Shown: in pieces, positions 1 to 7,838 of the stretch
Numbering within the stretch: position 1 is the stretch's first letter
Layout of the letters: every line of letters starts with the position of its first letter
Source of the DNA: Rhodobacter aestuarii
Lineage (GTDB): Bacteria; Pseudomonadota; Alphaproteobacteria; Rhodobacterales; Rhodobacteraceae
Length of the DNA stretch: 64,000 nucleotides
Assembly (NCBI RefSeq): GCF_900156655.1
Contig: NZ_FTOG01000009.1
Span: forward strand, 124,001-188,000
Direction: 5' to 3'
Notes under the pieces: generated by a model
What the model saw: the letters and a program-made list of their open reading frames with translations, nothing else
What the model was told of the DNA's origin: nothing
Database searches by the model: none
Position numbers and translations under genes: made by a program

Positions 1-69
1 CTGCGCTTGGCGGCGGGCGAAATTGCGCTGACCGCTGCGGGCGGCGCGGTTCGGGTCGTCCAAGTCTGA
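1..69 (+). CDS. C-terminal end of an unidentified protein (cut by window start)
   Basis: The first 69 bases are open in frame 1 and end in TGA, giving 22 C-terminal residues rich in Ala, Gly and Val (ends AVRVVQV). The piece is too short to assign. Codon use matches the neighbouring genes, so it is probably the real end of a gene lying to the left. The next gene starts about 210 bases downstream, so the two need not be co-transcribed. Confidence 0.4.
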   Translation: MRLAAGEIALTAAGGAVRVVQV

Positions 70-283
70 GCGCCCTAAGTGGCGCGGGCGATCCGCCCGG
101 CCGCGCCAGCTCGCACAAACCCCGCATATCTTGCAGGCAAAACCGCGTTTTTGCGCGGCAGGTCTGCGCTTTTTCACGCGCACTTGGCACGGCATTCGCA
201 TTCCGCACCGGCGCGACGGTTCGCGGGCTTTACCTTGCGCCTAGATACCTTATATAAATGCTTGGATTTTGCAGGGATGACCC

Positions 284-649
284 ATGACCACCGATGCGCA
301 ACCGCTTCCCGAGGGAACGCCGCTGATTGCCCCTTCCGATCTTGACCATCCGCTTTACGATGCGGTGGTTGATGCCTGCCGCACCGTTTATGACCCGGAA
401 ATTCCGGTCAATATCTATGATCTTGGCCTGATCTATACGATCAAGATCGGCGATGATGGCGTGGTGAAGATCATCATGACGCTGACCGCACCGGGCTGCC
501 CGGTGGCGGGCGAGATGCCGCAATGGGTGGTGGATGCGGTCGAGGCGCTTGATGGCGTGCAGCGCTGCGAGATTGACATGACCTTCGATCCGGCTTGGGG
601 CATGGATATGATGTCCGAAGAAGCCCGGCTGGAACTCGGCTTCATGTAA
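284..649 (+). CDS. SufT-like Fe-S assembly protein (DUF59/MIP18 family)
   Basis: This 121-aa protein is a full-length DUF59/MIP18-type protein of the kind found at the end of alphaproteobacterial suf operons. Family hallmarks are visible: VYDPEIPVNIYDLGLIY near residues 35-51, the conserved LTAPGCP with its single Cys at about residues 68-74, and the terminal FDPAWGMDMMSEEAR block. The family helps mature or transfer Fe-S clusters in the cytosol. An A-type carrier gene follows at 1880 with an ene-reductase between them, an arrangement I recall from other Rhodobacteraceae. The start at 284 follows a purine stretch (CAGGGATGACCC). The upstream TATATAAAT near 251-259 may be part of its promoter. 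The family call is strong; the exact role (SufT versus another MIP18 protein) is inferred. Confidence 0.9.
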   Translation: MTTDAQPLPEGTPLIAPSDLDHPLYDAVVDACRTVYDPEIPVNIYDLGLIYTIKIGDDGVVKIIMTLTAPGCPVAGEMPQWVVDAVEALDGVQRCEIDMTFDPAWGMDMMSEEARLELGFM

Positions 650-721
650 GCTTTGCCCTTGTCGCAGCGGCCCGCGCGCCTACCCTAGGGTCCAAAGATA
701 CCGCTGTCTGACGAGGGTTTC

Positions 722-1795
722 ATGACCGACACGCTGTTTTCGCCCGGGCAATTGGGCGAAATTTCCATTGCCAACCGCCTTGTGATGGCGCCGCTCACCC
801 GCAACCGCGCGCCGAACCGTGTGCCCACCGATTTGATGGTGGAGTATTACCGCCAGCGCGCGACGGCGGGGTTGATTGTGACCGAGGGCGCGCAAATTTC
901 GCCCGTGGCGCAAGGCTATGCTTGGACGCCGGGCATTCACACCGAAGAACAGGCCGAGGGCTGGGCCAAGGTCACATCGGCGGTGCATGCGGCGGGCGGC
1001 AAAATCGTCATACAGCTGTGGCATGTGGGCCGCGTCTCGCACCCAAGCATTATTGACGGCGCAACGCCCGTGGCCCCCTCGGCGCTTTCCGCCGCGGCCA
1101 AAACCTTTGACGGCACAGGCTTTGTGGAAACCGCCCTGCCCCGCGAAATGAGCGCGGAAGACATTGAGCGCACCTTCCTTGATTACGCCCATGCCGGTCA
1201 ATTGGCCAAGCAAGCGGGCTTTGACGGGGTCGAGTTGCATGCCGCCAATGGCTATCTGATCGACCAATTCCTGCGCGATAGCTCCAACACCCGCACCGAT
1301 GATTGGGGCGGTTCGATCGCCAACCGCTGCCGCTTTTTGCTGGGCGCGGTGGATGCGCTGACGGGCGTTTGGGGGCCGGGGCGCGTTGGCGTGCGGCTTT
1401 CGCCCTATTCCAACGCCAATAACGTGGGGCTCGACAGCCATACGTTGGAGCTTTTCGGCCATGCGATTGGGCAACTTAACGCCCGCCCGCTTGCTTTCGT
1501 GCATATGGTCGAGGGCCAAACCGGCGGCGCGCGTGATTGGCCCGCAGGCGAATTGGAAAAGCTGCGCGCAATGGTGGCGGCCCCCTATATCGCCAACAAT
1601 GGCTACAGCCGGGATATGGCGCTGGATGCGGTGCGCAGCGGTGCGGCGACCGCGGTAGCCTTTGGCAAGGCCTTCATCTCCAACCCCGATCTGCCTGCAC
1701 GGCTGCAGCGCGACGCGCCGCTGACCCCGCCGAAGGTAGAGCTCTTCTACGGCGGCGGGGCCGAGGGCTATACCGACTACCCAACGCTTCGCTAA
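722..1795 (+). CDS. Old yellow enzyme-type alkene reductase (NemA-like)
   Basis: This 357-aa protein is an FMN-dependent ene-reductase of the old yellow enzyme family, which reduces activated C=C bonds (and often nitro or nitrate-ester compounds) with NAD(P)H. Visible features are the N-terminal MAPLTRNRA, the HVGRVSH segment, the substrate-binding His-x-x-Asn pair in VELHAANGYL, the family segment FLRDSSNTRTDDWGGS, and a C-terminal phosphate-binding part with IANNGY and AFGKAFISNPDLP. Length matches the family. The start lies 3 bases after a GAGGG ribosome-binding site with TTTC spacing. The gene sits between two Fe-S assembly genes, but nothing in the sequence ties it to that pathway. The physiological substrate is unknown. 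Confidence 0.93.
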   Translation: MTDTLFSPGQLGEISIANRLVMAPLTRNRAPNRVPTDLMVEYYRQRATAGLIVTEGAQISPVAQGYAWTPGIHTEEQAEGWAKVTSAVHAAGGKIVIQLWHVGRVSHPSIIDGATPVAPSALSAAAKTFDGTGFVETALPREMSAEDIERTFLDYAHAGQLAKQAGFDGVELHAANGYLIDQFLRDSSNTRTDDWGGSIANRCRFLLGAVDALTGVWGPGRVGVRLSPYSNANNVGLDSHTLELFGHAIGQLNARPLAFVHMVEGQTGGARDWPAGELEKLRAMVAAPYIANNGYSRDMALDAVRSGAATAVAFGKAFISNPDLPARLQRDAPLTPPKVELFYGGGAEGYTDYPTLR

Positions 1796-1806
1796 AGCCA
1801 AACCAC

Positions 1807-1833
1807 GCGGGGCGCCTTGCGAGCGCGCCCCGC
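1807..1833 (+). terminator. GC-rich intergenic hairpin
   Basis: A perfect 9-bp stem (GCGGGGCGC / GCGCCCCGC) with a 9-base loop lies between the ene-reductase and the A-type carrier gene. It is followed by AAAACC rather than a T-run on the plus strand, so it may act as a weak terminator or as an mRNA-stabilising stem. Confidence 0.4.
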
Positions 1834-1879
1834 AAAACCTATATTTGTAAAAACAGCTTTCGCTCTAAGGAGCCGCCCC

Positions 1880-2239
1880 ATGTTCGCCATTCCCGGCCAA
1901 GCCCCCGTTACCCTCACCCCTGCTGCCGTCACCCAAATCGCCGCCCTGATGGCGCGCGAGGGCGCGGCAGGCTTTCGCATTGGTGTAAAAAAGGGCGGCT
2001 GCGCGGGGATGGAATACACGATGGAGGTCGCGGCTGAAGCCGACCCGATGGATATTGTGGTTGAAGAAGGCGCGGCGCGGGTGCTGATTGCGCCGCTGGC
2101 GCAAATGTTCTTGCTCGGCACCGAGATCGACTATGAAGAAAGCCTGCTGGAGGCGGGTTTTAAGTTCCGTAACCCCAATGTGGTCGATAGCTGCGGCTGC
2201 GGCGAATCCGTCAAATTCCGCGACACGGCCGAGGGCTGA
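1880..2239 (+). CDS. A-type Fe-S cluster carrier (IscA/SufA family)
   Basis: The 119-aa product is an HesB/IscA-type scaffold that passes [2Fe-2S] or [4Fe-4S] clusters to apoproteins. The three ligand cysteines are present: one in KGGCAGMEY and two in the C-terminal CGCGE motif (DSCGCGES). I chose the ATG at 1880 because it follows TAAGGAGCCGCCCC, a clear ribosome-binding site; a longer reading from 1817 runs through the intergenic hairpin region and looks non-coding. With the SufT-like gene it forms the end of a Fe-S assembly locus. Whether it is the SufA or IscA orthologue cannot be decided here. Confidence 0.93.
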   Translation: MFAIPGQAPVTLTPAAVTQIAALMAREGAAGFRIGVKKGGCAGMEYTMEVAAEADPMDIVVEEGAARVLIAPLAQMFLLGTEIDYEESLLEAGFKFRNPNVVDSCGCGESVKFRDTAEG

Positions 2240-2329
2240 GCCCAACGCAAGCCCGGGTCGCGCGTTTTACGGCTTGCGCGCGCCCGTGAGCGGCCTAATC
2301 TGCCCCGGAATTGATTAACGGAGGGGCGC

Positions 2330-3073
2330 ATGCGCAAGAAACTGGCCGCAGGCAATTGGAAGATGAATGGCACCAAGGCGAGCCTTGGCGAGGTCACGGC
2401 GCTGATTGCGGCCCATCCCGATCCGAAATCCGAAGTTCTGCTCTGCCCGCCTGCCACCTTGGTGGAAGCGATGGCGCAAACCGCTGGCGGTAAAATCGCG
2501 GTCGGCGGGCAAGATTGCCATATGAAGCAATCGGGCGCGCATACCGGTGATGTGGCGGCGGAAATGCTCAAAGATTGCGGCGCCACTTACGTGATTTTGG
2601 GCCATTCGGAGCGCCGTGCGGACCATGATGAAAGCAGCGCAATGGTCTGCGCCAAGGCCGAAGCGGCGAAAGCGGCGGGTCTTGTGGCGGTGATTTGCGT
2701 GGGCGAGACCGAAGCGCAACGCGATGCAGGCGACACGCTTGAGGTGGTGGGCAAGCAGCTCCATACCTCGGTGCCCGAAGGAGCAAATGACGAAAACACC
2801 GTGATCGCCTATGAGCCCGTTTGGGCGATTGGCACCGGGCGCACGCCAACGCTTGAGCAAATTGCCGAAGTGCATGATTTCATGCGTGCCGAACTGGTGG
2901 CTCGTTTTGGTGAAGCCGCCGAGGGCATCCGTCTGCTTTACGGCGGCTCGGTCAAACCCTCGAACGCGACCGAAATCTTTGCCACCTCGAATGTGGATGG
3001 CGCTTTGGTCGGCGGTGCGAGCCTGAAAGCCGCCGATTTCGGCGCGATCATCGCAGCACTTGACGCGGCCTAG
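2330..3073 (+). CDS. tpiA: Triosephosphate isomerase
   Basis: This 247-aa TIM-barrel enzyme interconverts dihydroxyacetone phosphate and glyceraldehyde-3-phosphate. Catalytic residues are all visible: Lys in GNWKMNG, His in LGHSERR, and Glu in [11 protein letters not shown], followed by the phosphate-binding YGGSV and a final GGASL segment. Length is normal for bacteria. The start follows AACGGAGGGG. It stands as a single gene, ending just before a repeat element and a terminator-like hairpin. Confidence 0.97.
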   Translation: MRKKLAAGNWKMNGTKASLGEVTALIAAHPDPKSEVLLCPPATLVEAMAQTAGGKIAVGGQDCHMKQSGAHTGDVAAEMLKDCGATYVILGHSERRADHDESSAMVCAKAEAAKAAGLVAVICVGETEAQRDAGDTLEVVGKQLHTSVPEGANDENTVIAYEPVWAIGTGRTPTLEQIAEVHDFMRAELVARFGEAAEGIRLLYGGSVKPSNATEIFATSNVDGALVGGASLKAADFGAIIAALDAA

Positions 3074-3078
3074 GGGAA

Positions 3079-3222
3079 AAATAGGGGCTCCGCCCCCAAA
3101 CCCCCGAGATATTTCGACAAAGTCGAAGCCAAAGGGCGCTCAGAGAGGTGCCCTTTTTCCTACCAAGCCTTTTCAACTTGGGGCAAATATCCCGCAGGAT
3201 GGGGGCAGCTTCGCCCCCCCCC
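3079..3222. repeat. Two facing copies of a dispersed intergenic repeat
   Basis: Two related segments face each other between tpiA and the Lrp gene. The left one (about 3080-3128, read on the minus strand) runs from a TTCGACTTTGTCGAAATATC end through CTCGGGGG to a GGGGGCGGAGCCCC hairpin. The right one (about 3181-3217, plus strand) has GGGGCAAATATCCCG and a GGGGGCAGCTTCGCCCCC hairpin. The core AAATATCCCG (AAATATCTCG in the left copy) plus a G/C hairpin recurs at 19352-19400. Similar elements occur downstream of many Rhodobacteraceae genes, as I recall. Confidence 0.6.
3131..3158 (+). terminator. Rho-independent terminator after tpiA
   Basis: AAAGGGC pairs with GCCCTTT around a 12-base loop and is followed by TTCC, giving T5 on the plus strand. 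The stem also reads on the minus strand with an A-rich start, so it may serve the convergent Lrp gene too. Confidence 0.6.
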
Positions 3223-3223
3223 T

Positions 3224-3685
3224 TCACACCGGCAAGATTGTGGTCGATTTGATCTCTTCCATGCTCAAAAGCGCGGTGACGTTGTAAATCCGCACCTCTG
3301 AGATCAGCGCCTGATAGAAAGTGTCATAGGCGCGGGCGTTTTTGACCCGCACTTTCAAGATATAGTCGATCTCTCCCGCAAGCCGATGCGCCTCCAACAC
3401 TTCGGGCCGGGCGCGCAGGGTGGCGAGGAATTTGTTTTGCCAATCCGCCTCATGTTCCGAGGTGCGGATCAGTACGAAGAAACAGGCCTCCAGCCCCAAA
3501 GCCTCGGCATCCAGCAGCACCGTCTGCCGCCCGATCACACCGAGATCCTTCATCTTGCGAATCCGGTTCCAGACCGGGGTCTTCGAAGAGCCCACCTTGC
3601 GCGCAATTTCATCGAGCGATTGGCTCGCATCTTCCTGAAGCTGAAACAAAATCTTCCGATCCATCTCGTCTAGCCGGACCGCCAT
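3224..3685 (-). CDS. Lrp/AsnC family transcriptional regulator
   Basis: The 153-aa protein has an N-terminal winged helix-turn-helix (LDEMDRKILFQLQEDASQS then KVGSSKTPVWNRIRKMKDLGVI, about residues 5-50) and a C-terminal RAM ligand-binding domain (about 65-145, including AGEIDYILKVRV). I chose the ATG at 3685, which follows ACGGGAG; an upstream extension from 3823 would run through the promoter region of cobA. The gene is divergent from the sulfur operon with a 131-bp AT-rich gap. Control of that operon is therefore likely, with an amino acid such as cysteine or its precursor as effector, but that is inference. Confidence 0.92.
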   Translation of the reverse strand: MAVRLDEMDRKILFQLQEDASQSLDEIARKVGSSKTPVWNRIRKMKDLGVIGRQTVLLDAEALGLEACFFVLIRTSEHEADWQNKFLATLRARPEVLEAHRLAGEIDYILKVRVKNARAYDTFYQALISEVRIYNVTALLSMEEIKSTTILPV

Positions 3686-3816
3686 TCGCGAAAACTCCCG
3701 TTCCTTGGGAAACTGCTTCCCTCGGCGCAAGGATATGAAACAAAATTCCTTATTCGCAAGGGATACTGGCGATTTGGGGGAATATTTTTCTATATTGCCC
3801 ATCAAAGGAGACCGCC
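3686..3816. promoter_or_regulatory. Divergent promoter region of lrp and the cys operon
   Basis: This AT-rich gap contains a short inverted repeat TTCC-TTG-GGAA near 3702-3712 and A/T runs (GAATATTTTTCTATATTG near 3780-3797) that suit an Lrp-type regulator and a -10 region reading toward cobA. AAAGGAG at 3804-3810 is the cobA ribosome-binding site. Confidence 0.5.
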
Positions 3817-4572
3817 ATGACACATCCCCTCCCCTTCGGACATGTCACCCTTGCGGGCGCCGGCCCCGGCGCTGTGGGGCATTTGACGCTGGCTGTCGCG
3901 CGCGCTTTGGAAGGCGCCGATATCGTGCTGCATGATAAGCTGGTTTCGGCCGAGGTTCTGGCGCTCGCTGGCCCGCAAGCGACGCTCGTGGAAACCGGCA
4001 AAGAGGGGTTTGGCCCCTCGATGGCGCAATCGCATATTGAAACGCTGATGGTCGGCTTTGCGCAGGCGGGCCGCAATGTGCTGCGGCTGAAATCGGGAGA
4101 TCCGGGGCTTTTCGGGCGTTTGGGCGAAGAGTTGGACGCGCTGGATGCGGCGGGCATTGCCTACACCGTGCTGCCCGGCATCACCGCTGCTGCGGCCGCT
4201 GCCGCAAGCCTGAACCAAAGCCTGACCGAGCGGGGCCGCAACCGTGAGTTTCGCCTGCTCACCGGGCATGGCGCCGATGGTTTTGCCGAGGCCGATTGGG
4301 CAAGCCTTGCCCGCCCCGGCACGGTCGCTGCGATTTACATGGGTAAGAAGGCCGCGCGCTTCATTCAGGGCCGCCTGATGATGCATGGCGGCTGTCCCAC
4401 CACCCCGGTGACGCTGGTTGAAAACGCCTCCCGCGCCGAAGAACGCCGCCTTTCGGGCACGCTGGCCGATCTGCCCGCGCTTGCCGCCCAACTGGATGGC
4501 CCCGCCGTGATTTTGTGGGGGCTTGCCCCCCGCGCCGCCGAAACTGCTGAAATTCTGGAAGCCGCCCAATGA
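3817..4572 (+). CDS. cobA: Uroporphyrinogen-III C-methyltransferase (SUMT)
   Basis: The 251-aa enzyme methylates uroporphyrinogen III at C2 and C7 using SAM to make precorrin-2, precursor of siroheme and cobalamin. It has the N-terminal glycine-rich GAGPGAVGHLTL, the second family block RLKSGDPGLFGRLGEE, and the YMGKKAA segment. It is a stand-alone SUMT: the N-terminal dehydrogenase/ferrochelatase half of CysG-type fusions is absent, so those steps are encoded elsewhere. It is first in the cys operon and overlaps the DUF2849 gene by 4 bases (ATGA), which fits supply of siroheme to the sulfite reductase two genes downstream. Confidence 0.95.
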   Translation: MTHPLPFGHVTLAGAGPGAVGHLTLAVARALEGADIVLHDKLVSAEVLALAGPQATLVETGKEGFGPSMAQSHIETLMVGFAQAGRNVLRLKSGDPGLFGRLGEELDALDAAGIAYTVLPGITAAAAAAASLNQSLTERGRNREFRLLTGHGADGFAEADWASLARPGTVAAIYMGKKAARFIQGRLMMHGGCPTTPVTLVENASRAEERRLSGTLADLPALAAQLDGPAVILWGLAPRAAETAEILEAAQ

Positions 4573-4886
4573 GCCGCACCCATGCAAAAGTCGTCTCCGC
4601 CAATGATCTGCGCGCGGGACATACGGTCTATCTGACCTCCAATGGCGGCTGGAGCCGTTATATCACCCAAGCCGAAGTGATCACCGATGAAGCCGAGGCG
4701 CAATTGCGCCTGCTTGACGCGATTGGTCATGCCACTGTCGTGGTGGGTGCCTATCTCGTCGATGTGGAGCCGGGTTCTGATGGCCCGAAGCCGGTGGCAT
4801 TGCGCGAACGCTTCCGCGCGCAAGGCCCCTCGATCCACCCCAGCAAGCAAACCGCCCGCGCGGAGGCCCGCCATGTATCAGCATAA
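4569..4886 (+). CDS. DUF2849 domain protein of the sulfite reductase operon
   Basis: The 105-aa soluble protein matches the DUF2849 family, found between cobA and cysI in alphaproteobacteria. It begins SRTHAKVVSANDLRAG and carries GWSRYITQAEVI and VVGAYLVDVE. There are no Cys residues and no signal peptide. It overlaps cobA by 4 bases and cysI by 14 bases, so translation is tightly coupled. No biochemical role is established; a part in siroheme delivery or sulfite reductase assembly is inferred from position alone. Confidence 0.88.
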   Translation: MSRTHAKVVSANDLRAGHTVYLTSNGGWSRYITQAEVITDEAEAQLRLLDAIGHATVVVGAYLVDVEPGSDGPKPVALRERFRAQGPSIHPSKQTARAEARHVSA

Positions 4887-6543
4887 TGACTTTGACCAAG
4901 CCTTCTTGCGCAACCGCAATGCGCAATTCCGGTCTCAGGTAGAGCGCCGCCTCTCGGGCAGCCTGACGGAAGACGAGTTCAAGCCGCTGCGGCTGATGAA
5001 TGGCGTCTATCTGCAACTGCACGCCTATATGCTGCGCGTCGCCATTCCCTATGGCACGCTGTCTGCCGATCAAATGCGCGTTCTGGCCGAAGTGGCCGAG
5101 CGGTGGGACCGGGGCTACGGCCATTTCACCACGCGCCAAAACATCCAGTTCAACTGGGTCGCGCTGACCGATATCCCGGACATTCTCGACCGTATGGCCG
5201 AGGTGGGGATGCATGCGATCCAAAGCTCGGGCAACTGCATTCGCAACACCACCGCAGATGCTTTGGCGGGCGCAAGTGCCGATGAATTGGCCGATCCGCG
5301 CCCCTATGCGGAACTGATCCGGCAATGGTCCACCGATCACGCCGAATTCCAGTTCCTGCCGCGCAAGTTCAAGATTGCCGTCACCGGCTCGCCCGAGGAT
5401 CGTGCCGCAATTGCCGCGCATGATGTGGGGCTGCAACTGGTCGAACAAGGCGGTGAAATCGGGTTTCGGGTGTTGGTGGGGGGCGGCCTTGGCCGCACGC
5501 CGATGCTCGCGCAGGAGCTTCGCGCCTTCCTCCCCTCAGCGGAGCTCCTGCCTTATTTGGAGGCCATTTTGTCGGCCTATAACCTGATCGGGCGGCGCGA
5601 CAATAAATATAAGGCGCGCATCAAGATCACCGTGTTCGAGCACGGGATCGACACGTTCCGCGCGGCGGTTGAGGAACAATTCGCCAAGATCCGCCCCGCC
5701 TATACGGGCGAGGATCAAGCGCTTCTGGCCGAGATCGCTGCGCAATTCGCGCTGCCCGATCTGCGCGAGAACTTGGCCGAGTTTGACGCCACCACCCGCG
5801 CGGTGGACCCGCTTTATGCGGCTTGGGCGGCGCGCGCAGTGACGGACCACAAGCGCGCCGATCATGCCAGCGTCACCGTGGCGCTGAAAGTCGCGGGCGA
5901 AGAGCCGGGCGATGCCTCTGCCGCGCAGATGCGCGCGCTGGCCGATATTGCCGAGCGTTATGGCTATAACGAGCTGCGCATCACCCACAGCCAAAACGTG
6001 GTGCTGCCGCATGTGGCGCGTGAAGACCTGCCCACCGTTCATGCCGCGCTTTTGCGCGCCGGTTTGGCTGCGGCAAATATGGGCAGGCTTGGCGACATCA
6101 TCGCCTGCCCCGGCATGGATTACTGCGCGCTGGCAACGGCCCGGTCTATCCCGCTTGCGCAAGAAATCGCGCAACATTTCCAGACCCTTGGGCTGGAAGA
6201 GGAGATCGGCGCGCTGAATTTGAAAATTTCGGGCTGCATCAATGCCTGTGGGCACCATCACTTGGGGCATATTGGCATCCTCGGGCTTGACCGTGCAGGC
6301 GCAGAAAACTACCAGATCACCATTGGCGGGCACGAGGGTGACAAAAAGCACCCCGCCGCGATTGGCGAGAAAATGGGGCCGGGCTTTGCCTATGAGGCAG
6401 TGGTTCCGGCGCTGGAACGGCTGTTGCGCACCTATTTGGATCTGCGCAACGGGGCAGAGGAAACCTTTCTGGATGCCGTGAAGCGGCTGGGCCTCGCGCC
6501 CTTCCGGGCGGCACTTTACGCAGAGGTACGCGATGCGGCTTGA
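4873..6543 (+). CDS. cysI: Assimilatory sulfite (nitrite/sulfite) reductase hemoprotein
   Basis: The 556-aa siroheme/[4Fe-4S] enzyme reduces sulfite to sulfide with six electrons. Two ferredoxin-like half domains and the siroheme domains are recognisable. The cluster ligands appear as ACPGMDYC (Cys-x5-Cys) and SGCINACGHH (Cys-x3-Cys) in the C-terminal half, and RQNIQFNW is in the N-terminal repeat. I chose ATG 4873 after CGGAGGCCCGCC. A longer reading from 4687 would overlap DUF2849 extensively and begins with unrelated sequence. No separate CysJ flavoprotein is nearby; ferredoxin, reduced via the FPR encoded downstream, is a plausible donor. Confidence 0.95.
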   Translation: MYQHNDFDQAFLRNRNAQFRSQVERRLSGSLTEDEFKPLRLMNGVYLQLHAYMLRVAIPYGTLSADQMRVLAEVAERWDRGYGHFTTRQNIQFNWVALTDIPDILDRMAEVGMHAIQSSGNCIRNTTADALAGASADELADPRPYAELIRQWSTDHAEFQFLPRKFKIAVTGSPEDRAAIAAHDVGLQLVEQGGEIGFRVLVGGGLGRTPMLAQELRAFLPSAELLPYLEAILSAYNLIGRRDNKYKARIKITVFEHGIDTFRAAVEEQFAKIRPAYTGEDQALLAEIAAQFALPDLRENLAEFDATTRAVDPLYAAWAARAVTDHKRADHASVTVALKVAGEEPGDASAAQMRALADIAERYGYNELRITHSQNVVLPHVAREDLPTVHAALLRAGLAAANMGRLGDIIACPGMDYCALATARSIPLAQEIAQHFQTLGLEEEIGALNLKISGCINACGHHHLGHIGILGLDRAGAENYQITIGGHEGDKKHPAAIGEKMGPGFAYEAVVPALERLLRTYLDLRNGAEETFLDAVKRLGLAPFRAALYAEVRDAA

Positions 6544-7285
6544 GCTTTCCCGACGTGTGGCGGGGTTGAACCACCGCTACCGCAGCCATGACCCGGCGGC
6601 GCTGGTTGCCGCGACGCTGAATGACCCAGATACCGGGCGCGTGGCGCTTGTGTCGTCCTTTGGGGCGGAATCCGTTGTGCTTCTGCATATGGTCGCCACC
6701 CGTGCGCCAGAAACGCCGGTGCTGTTTGTCGATACGCTGATGCTGTTTGAAGAAACGCTCGCCTATCAGCGCGAAGTGGCCGAAACCCTTGGCTTGAAAG
6801 ACCTGCGGGTGATCCGTGCCTCTGAGGCGGATCTGGCGGCGCAGGACCCCGAAAACAAGCTGCACAAAACCGACACCGATGCCTGCTGCGCCTTGCGCAA
6901 AACCGCGCCGCTAGAGGCTGCTTTGGCGGAGTTTGACGGCTGGATGACCGGGCGCAAGCGCTACCAAGGCCAGACGCGTGCCGATATTGACCATTTCGAG
7001 GTGGAAACGCCCACCCGGATGAAGATCAACCCGCTCGCCCATTGGGGCCGGACCGAGATTGCCGATTATATGGACCGCTATGACCTGCCGCGGCATCCGC
7101 TGGTGGCGCGCGGTTACCCCTCGATTGGCTGCGCACCCTGCACCTCGCCCGTCGCGGCGGGCGAAGACCCGCGTGCGGGCCGCTGGCGCGGTCAAGAAAA
7201 GACCGAATGCGGCATCCATTTCGTCAATGGGCGCATCGTGCGGCCGGGCAGCCTTGAAGCAGAGAAGTCGGAGAAAGTGGCATGA
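6533..7285 (+). CDS. cysH: Adenylyl-sulfate (APS/PAPS) reductase
   Basis: The 250-aa enzyme reduces activated sulfate to sulfite with thioredoxin or glutathione. It has the SSFGAESVVLLH PP-loop region, FVDT, and the four cysteines of the [4Fe-4S] type: Cys-Cys in DACCALRK and Cys-x2-Cys in GCAPCTSP. The C-terminal catalytic ECGIH motif is also present. The extra Cys pairs point to the APS-reducing bacterial/plant class rather than the cluster-free PAPS enzyme of enteric bacteria. It overlaps cysI by 11 bases and the DUF934 gene by 4. Confidence 0.95.
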   Translation: MRLELSRRVAGLNHRYRSHDPAALVAATLNDPDTGRVALVSSFGAESVVLLHMVATRAPETPVLFVDTLMLFEETLAYQREVAETLGLKDLRVIRASEADLAAQDPENKLHKTDTDACCALRKTAPLEAALAEFDGWMTGRKRYQGQTRADIDHFEVETPTRMKINPLAHWGRTEIADYMDRYDLPRHPLVARGYPSIGCAPCTSPVAAGEDPRAGRWRGQEKTECGIHFVNGRIVRPGSLEAEKSEKVA

Positions 7286-7677
7286 GTGTTTTGGTCCGCG
7301 ATGACGGCTTTCACACGGAGGATTTTGACGGGCTGGCGGTCGAGCTTGCCCCCACCACAAAGCCCGACGAAATTGCCACGCTGATCGCCAATGCCGGTCT
7401 GGTGGTGGTGCGGTTTGACAGCTTCGCCGATGGCCGGGGCTTCACGCTGGGCCGCCTTGTGCGAGCGGCAGGCTACACCGGGCGGTTGCGCGCGCGCGGC
7501 CCTTTGATTGCCGATCAATATGCGATGGCACGCCGCGCTGGCTTTGACGAGGTGGAGATTCCGCCCGAGATCGCGGCGCGGCAAAGCGAAGCAGATTGGC
7601 TTTCCAGAGCCGATTGGCAAGCCCATGACTACCGTAAACGCCTTGGTTTTAAGGGTTGCGACAGCCTGCTCGCTTGA
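7282..7677 (+). CDS. DUF934 domain protein of the sulfate assimilation operon
   Basis: This 131-aa protein belongs to DUF934, almost always encoded after cysH in alpha- and betaproteobacteria. Recognisable parts are the FDSFADGRGFTLGRLVR block (about residues 45-61), the RGPLIADQYAMARRAGFDEV block and the terminal DYRKRLGF. It overlaps cysH by the ATGA, so it is the last gene of the operon. Its function is unknown; genetic linkage suggests help for sulfite reduction or electron supply. Confidence 0.9.
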   Translation: MSVLVRDDGFHTEDFDGLAVELAPTTKPDEIATLIANAGLVVVRFDSFADGRGFTLGRLVRAAGYTGRLRARGPLIADQYAMARRAGFDEVEIPPEIAARQSEADWLSRADWQAHDYRKRLGFKGCDSLLA

Positions 7678-7688
7678 CTCGCAGCCTC

Positions 7689-7740
7689 CCGCGGGCCATT
7701 GCCGGAAAGATGGCATGACCCGCGGAATTATGATATCCGC
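7689..7740 (+). promoter_or_regulatory. Pair of competing hairpins between the cys operon and fpr
   Basis: CCGCGGG (7689-7695) pairs with CCCGCGG (7719-7725), and the inner TGCC/GGCA strengthens this first hairpin. GCGGA (7722-7726) can instead pair with TCCGC (7736-7740). The two stems share bases and exclude each other. No T-run follows either, so a simple terminator is unlikely. Confidence 0.35.
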
Positions 7741-7838
7741 AAGACATGTTTCTTTCCGACCCGTGGCCCGCAGCAGCCCTGCCCGCCGCCCGTCGGTGAC
7801 TGTTCACTGGCCCTTGGGCCCCGAAAGACGAGACGACC

